From Knoxdaviesia capensis (Eukaryota > Ascomycota > Sordariomycetes > Microascales > Gondwanamycetaceae): a stretch of 64,000 bases of DNA. The number at the start of each line of letters is the position of its first letter. The first letter of the stretch is position 1. Both the position numbers and the translations under genes were made by a program. The stretch spans positions 434,001-498,000 of the forward strand of contig LNGK01000007.1 in NCBI GenBank assembly GCA_001510575.1, read 5' to 3'. The notes under the pieces were generated by a model. It did not search any database and was not told where the DNA came from. It saw only the letters and a list, made by a program, of their open reading frames with translations. Shown piece after piece: positions 60,523 to 64,000 of the stretch.

Positions 60523-61390
60523 GGTTTATCTTAGGGTTGTACTTGGTTAGGGTGGTTAGGGTCAGGGTTGTGGATTCGGTGGTGGATGGGGTAGCGGTAT
60601 CCGTTGGCAGCATACGTTTTACTTATGGAAAGGAACAAAAAGTGATTTCTTGTTTTATTTGCGTGTCCTTTATAGATTTTGCAGGTGTGATTGGTTTGAT
60701 CGCTACACTCTACAGTTTCCCGTACCGTGGTCATGACTTGCGTAGAGGTATCAGCCGTTTAAGCCACGAACCTGCATCACCCTCGTAGACACAGCTTCGT
60801 CCTTGATAGTGGGAGAAGATGAGCTTGGACAGAATATTGAATCTGCAGATCTTGGTCACGGCGGCTCATGACGGAAATACCGATGAGTTAGACCTTATGA
60901 CTCAGGCCATGAAATTGGGGTAGTAGATGCCTGTATCAACGGATCAACGATGATCGATAATGACAAACGGTGAGCCAGGATGAGTGAAGTCGCCGGTTAG
61001 GGCAAAAGAGCTTCACGGCCATAAGTCTGCATCCACCACGTGAAGGATCACGCCCATCAACCCTGGTTATGTAATCCCAGGGCAAGTTTCCCGCACACAA
61101 ATCGTTCTGAGGTTTACCCGCCAAAAATCTCCAGGCCTATTATGTACCACAATTTTGTGGGCGGAAACGCTTTTCCAGGCAAAAGCCCTCTTTTTTTTTT
61201 TTATGCAGCGTTCCCCCCCATTCGTTCACTGGATCTTTTTCACCTTGTAGTGGTGTTCGACCAACTAATCACACTTTTTTTCCTCTTCGACTTTTTTCCC
61301 TTTCTCTTCTTCTCTTCTTTTTTCCCCCTCCATAATCATCGCCTAATTTCTTCGAGACCACCCTACATCTCGATATCTAAATACGTCAAA
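60523..61390. other. Spacer between GCN1 and eL19, rich in TTAGGG words
   Basis: Just after the GCN1 stop come AGGGTTTATCTTAGGGTTG and GGTTAGGGTGGTTAGGGTCAGGGTT (60531-60570). Further right is T-rich promoter sequence running into the eL19 leader. Confidence 0.5.
60531..60570. promoter_or_regulatory. Cluster of telobox-like TTAGGG words
   Basis: Four or five TTAGGG/CAGGG words in 40 bp, between the GCN1 stop and the eL19 promoter. Telobox clusters control ribosomal protein genes in several fungi through Tbf1-type factors. They are about 830 bp from the eL19 start, so the link is plausible but not shown. Confidence 0.4.
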
Positions 61391-62720
61391 ATGTGAGTGT
61401 TTATCCTGGAGACCTGGTGTTTTTTGGACCAAGATGCCCGTGATGGATTTGCAGGTGCTTGTGGTGTGGTTGATTCCTGGGGATGAATTGAGTGGCATGA
61501 GTGTGTGCATTTGGCTACGAAAATCGACAACATCGAGCGAGACCTGGCAGTACGATCAACGGACGAAACCTCCAACATACCTTCATCGACGAACACAACA
61601 CGCCATCTATCAACGGCTATGTTTACCGATATTCTTTCTCGACTTTTCTGCAATTTAATTTGTTCCGGACGGACTTCTGCTGCTTCCCGGACTCGAGACG
61701 CATTCGCAAAGTGTCGATGGTTTGAGCAACCGATGCTAAAGAAGAGGGGGGATTAAACTCCACAAATCGACTAAATCCGAAACGTTCACGACCTCCTCCC
61801 AACGCCTCTGCGAATGATCCTGCCAACATCGTCGATTCGTTTCTGTTAGCTAGGAATAAAACCACACAGAGGCGTGCATTTCTTCTGGAGAAGGGCAAAG
61901 ATGATGATGTGCATGGCTCTACACGCTTTGCTTACCTCAAATCTTTGGTTGGCCTGTTACATATATCTCTGTAATTGACTGAGCCGGAATGCTGACGGAT
62001 TTCAACAAACAGGGTCAACCTTCGGACTCAGAAGCGCCTTGCCGCGGCGGTTATCGGCTGCGGAGAGGGCAAGATCTGGCTCGACCCTAGCGAGGTCAGC
62101 GAGATCTCCAACGCCAACTCGCGCCAGACCATCCGCAAGCTGATTGTCGATGGCCTGATCATCCGCAAGCCGGTGACCATGCACTCGAGATCGCGTGCCC
62201 GTGAACTCAACCTTGCGCGGAGAAACGGCCGTCACCGTGGCTTCGGTAAGCGCAAGGGTACCGCCGATGCCCGTATGCCCAGCCAGGTCCAGTGGATGCG
62301 CCGCCTCCGTGTGCTCCGCCGCCTTCTGGTCAAGTACCGTGCCAACGGCAAGATCGACAAGCACCTGTACCACGAGCTGTACCACCTCAGCAAGGGTAAC
62401 ACCTTCAAGCACAAGCGCGGTCTGGTTGAGCACGTAAGTTACTTCTTGATTTCTGTCTTGCATTGTATGGATGCAGACAGCTTCAACTACTACTACGGCC
62501 TTGTCCTTTCCCCTCGTATATCTGTCTGTCCACTGTCTAACCTGATACCTATGCTTCATCCCCCCCGAAACAGATCCACCGTGCTAAGGCCGAGAAGCTC
62601 CGTGAGAAGGCTCTCAAGGACGAGATGGACGCCAAGCGGGCCAAGACCAAGGCTGCCCGCGAGCGCAAGATCGAGCGCCAGACTGCGAAGCGGAATGCGC
62701 TGGCCGGTGACGACGAGTAA
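61391..62720 (+). CDS. RPL19: 60S ribosomal protein L19 (eL19)
   Basis: Large-subunit ribosomal protein of the eL19 family, 189 aa, the normal length. Exons are 61391-61392, 62013-62433 and 62574-62720. The first intron (620 nt) splits the start codon: AT is in exon 1, followed by the donor GTGAGT, and G is the first base of exon 2. The protein begins MVNLRTQKRLAAAVIGCGEG and contains KIWLDPSEVSEISNANSRQT, GRHRGFGKRKGTADARMPS and the basic C-terminal helix ARERKIERQT. All of these are diagnostic. The acidic end is GDDE. The long first intron placed at the start codon is a common ribosomal protein gene feature and could contain regulatory or small RNA sequence. Confidence 0.97.
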
Positions 62721-64000
62721 ATGGAAAGAAGTCCGGAAAGAATAACAAAAACCACAAAATAAAAATCCTGAAAACTCATCATCCAAAAAATTCACACAAA
62801 GACGATTTAATAGGGACCGGGCATACCAACTGGGAATCTCTTCCTCCTGGACCAGGGAGGAAAGGTTATGAATGAATTTACGCATTCGAAAAAAATCAGA
62901 ATACAACTAAAAAATTCGGCCTTCTTTGGCAAGTCAAATGCCATATCATTGACTCTTTCTTTTTTTTGTTTTTCGATGACTTCAGGATTTTTCTTTTTTT
63001 CTACTCTCTCTTTTCTCTCTCTCTCTCTCGTCCGCCTCCTCCGACCATCCGTTCCCACCTTCGCTCTCCTGTCACTTCTACCATCCTCTACGCCGCCGTG
63101 CTCTCCCTCTCCCTCCCTCTCCCTGTTTTTTAGGTTCTTTTTTCATGTGTTTTGTGTGTCGTCTGTTCACGGAGACTTGCTGGCTTTGCATTTGGGAGTC
63201 TTTACCGGAATTCTTTTTTTATCTTATTATTCACTTGGGTCCCCTTTCTGTCTTCTTATCAGAGATGGAAAATGAAGAAGAAATGACTGTTCTAAATCAA
63301 AATACATGGCCTTTTTTTCACTTGCGTTTGTGTGCGTCTGCGTGTGTATGTGCCCTTGTTAGACTCTGCGGGCAGCCGTAGACAGGAGCATTAGTTGTCG
63401 ATTATTCATGATAATCGCCAAGTATCCCTCCCGGTGCGGGAGATGCAATAATACTAATCTCAATGACTCGGTCAGGACGGGGATACGACGTGCTCTAACT
63501 CTTTGGGCACTTTTAGCGGTGTGGACACGCAGCTGGTGAATCACCTCGCCGCCAGGCACAAGGCAGTCGTTTGGATACGGATGGATCTACGGGGATTCTG
63601 TTTTGTAATCTAAGCTATAGCTATTGAAGGGGATGGGAGAGAGAAATAGGAGGGAATAGGCGAAAGACACGTGGAAGAAACAGCATAGCCTGAGCACTCT
63701 CCATCTCATCTCATCACCAATATAAGTCTGAACACTTGCCCAGATCACGCACACAGCAAACGAGGAACAAGAAAAACCAAACACCACGATCAACAGGTTG
63801 GATCAGATTGCTTCAGAATTGCTCCGTCAAGGTGGTTCAAGTGCGCCCAGAGCATTTCAGCATCACCCGGACCTCGTGAGAATAAACCCCACGAGTCGGG
63901 AAGTGTCTATGTTCTATCAGGCAGCTCTCATCATCTCCAATTTAGTTGATGAAGAAGAAAGGAGAAAAAGAAAAGAGAAGAGAAAGGAAAACAGGCCTGA
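62721..64000. other. Intergenic right end of window
   Basis: The 3' region of eL19 and beyond. It has a CT-rich stretch at about 63000-63130 and short open frames without protein character on both strands. No gene was recognised before the window ends. Confidence 0.5.

Noticed and set aside
1..64000. CRISPR array, bacterial operon or secondary-metabolite cluster
   Set aside because: The repeats are dinucleotide, tandem or LTR-like. Genes are spliced and eukaryotic, and no polyketide, NRPS or terpene enzyme is present.

Overview
The window is nuclear DNA of a filamentous ascomycete (Pezizomycotina). The support is: spliceosomal introns with GTAAGT-like donors and CTAAC-like branch sites, two PTH11-type seven-helix receptors (one with a CFEM domain), a Zn2Cys6 regulator, and a Rieske-AIF flavoprotein. 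A fungal class cannot be assigned from the sequence alone. Genes are sparse: eleven well-supported protein genes, separated by up to 8 kb of non-coding DNA with CT-rich leaders, GA/CT and CA/GT microsatellites and short telomere-like AACCCTAACCCT boxes. All coding models below were spliced by hand, and every join was checked for phase.

Layout. 1-2202 (minus): 5' part of a Zn2Cys6 transcription factor, running off the left edge. 2203-10516: long intergenic block. 10517-12211 (plus): CFEM/PTH11 receptor. 13778-15473 (plus): Rieske-AIF oxidoreductase. 15474-21854: intergenic, including an AT-rich stretch with three degenerate LTR-like units (17983-19010). 21855-26004 (plus): conserved coiled-coil protein. 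27911-30062 (plus): multi-pass membrane protein of unknown function. 34307-35826 (plus): PTH11-like receptor without CFEM. 36930-38165: relic of a WD40-like gene. 41051-45385 (plus): CSC1/TMEM63-type stress-gated cation channel. 45815-47666 (minus): secreted protein with three related modules, convergent with the channel gene. 50108-51056 (plus): BIM1/X325-like secreted or membrane-anchored protein. 52021-60522 (plus): GCN1. 61391-62720 (plus): ribosomal protein eL19. 62721-64000: no gene seen.

The genes are not a pathway cluster. The right end (GCN1, eL19) is core translation and amino-acid-starvation machinery. The middle is rich in cell-surface and sensing functions: two receptors, an osmosensitive channel, two secretory-pathway proteins and one membrane protein. 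No CRISPR array, convincing tRNA/rRNA gene, biosynthetic cluster or intact transposon was seen. The points most worth a second look are the three-module secreted protein, two upstream ORFs before GCN1, the introns that split the zinc finger and the eL19 start codon, a possible alternative N-terminus of the coiled-coil gene, recurrent telobox motifs, and the LTR-like and WD40 relics.
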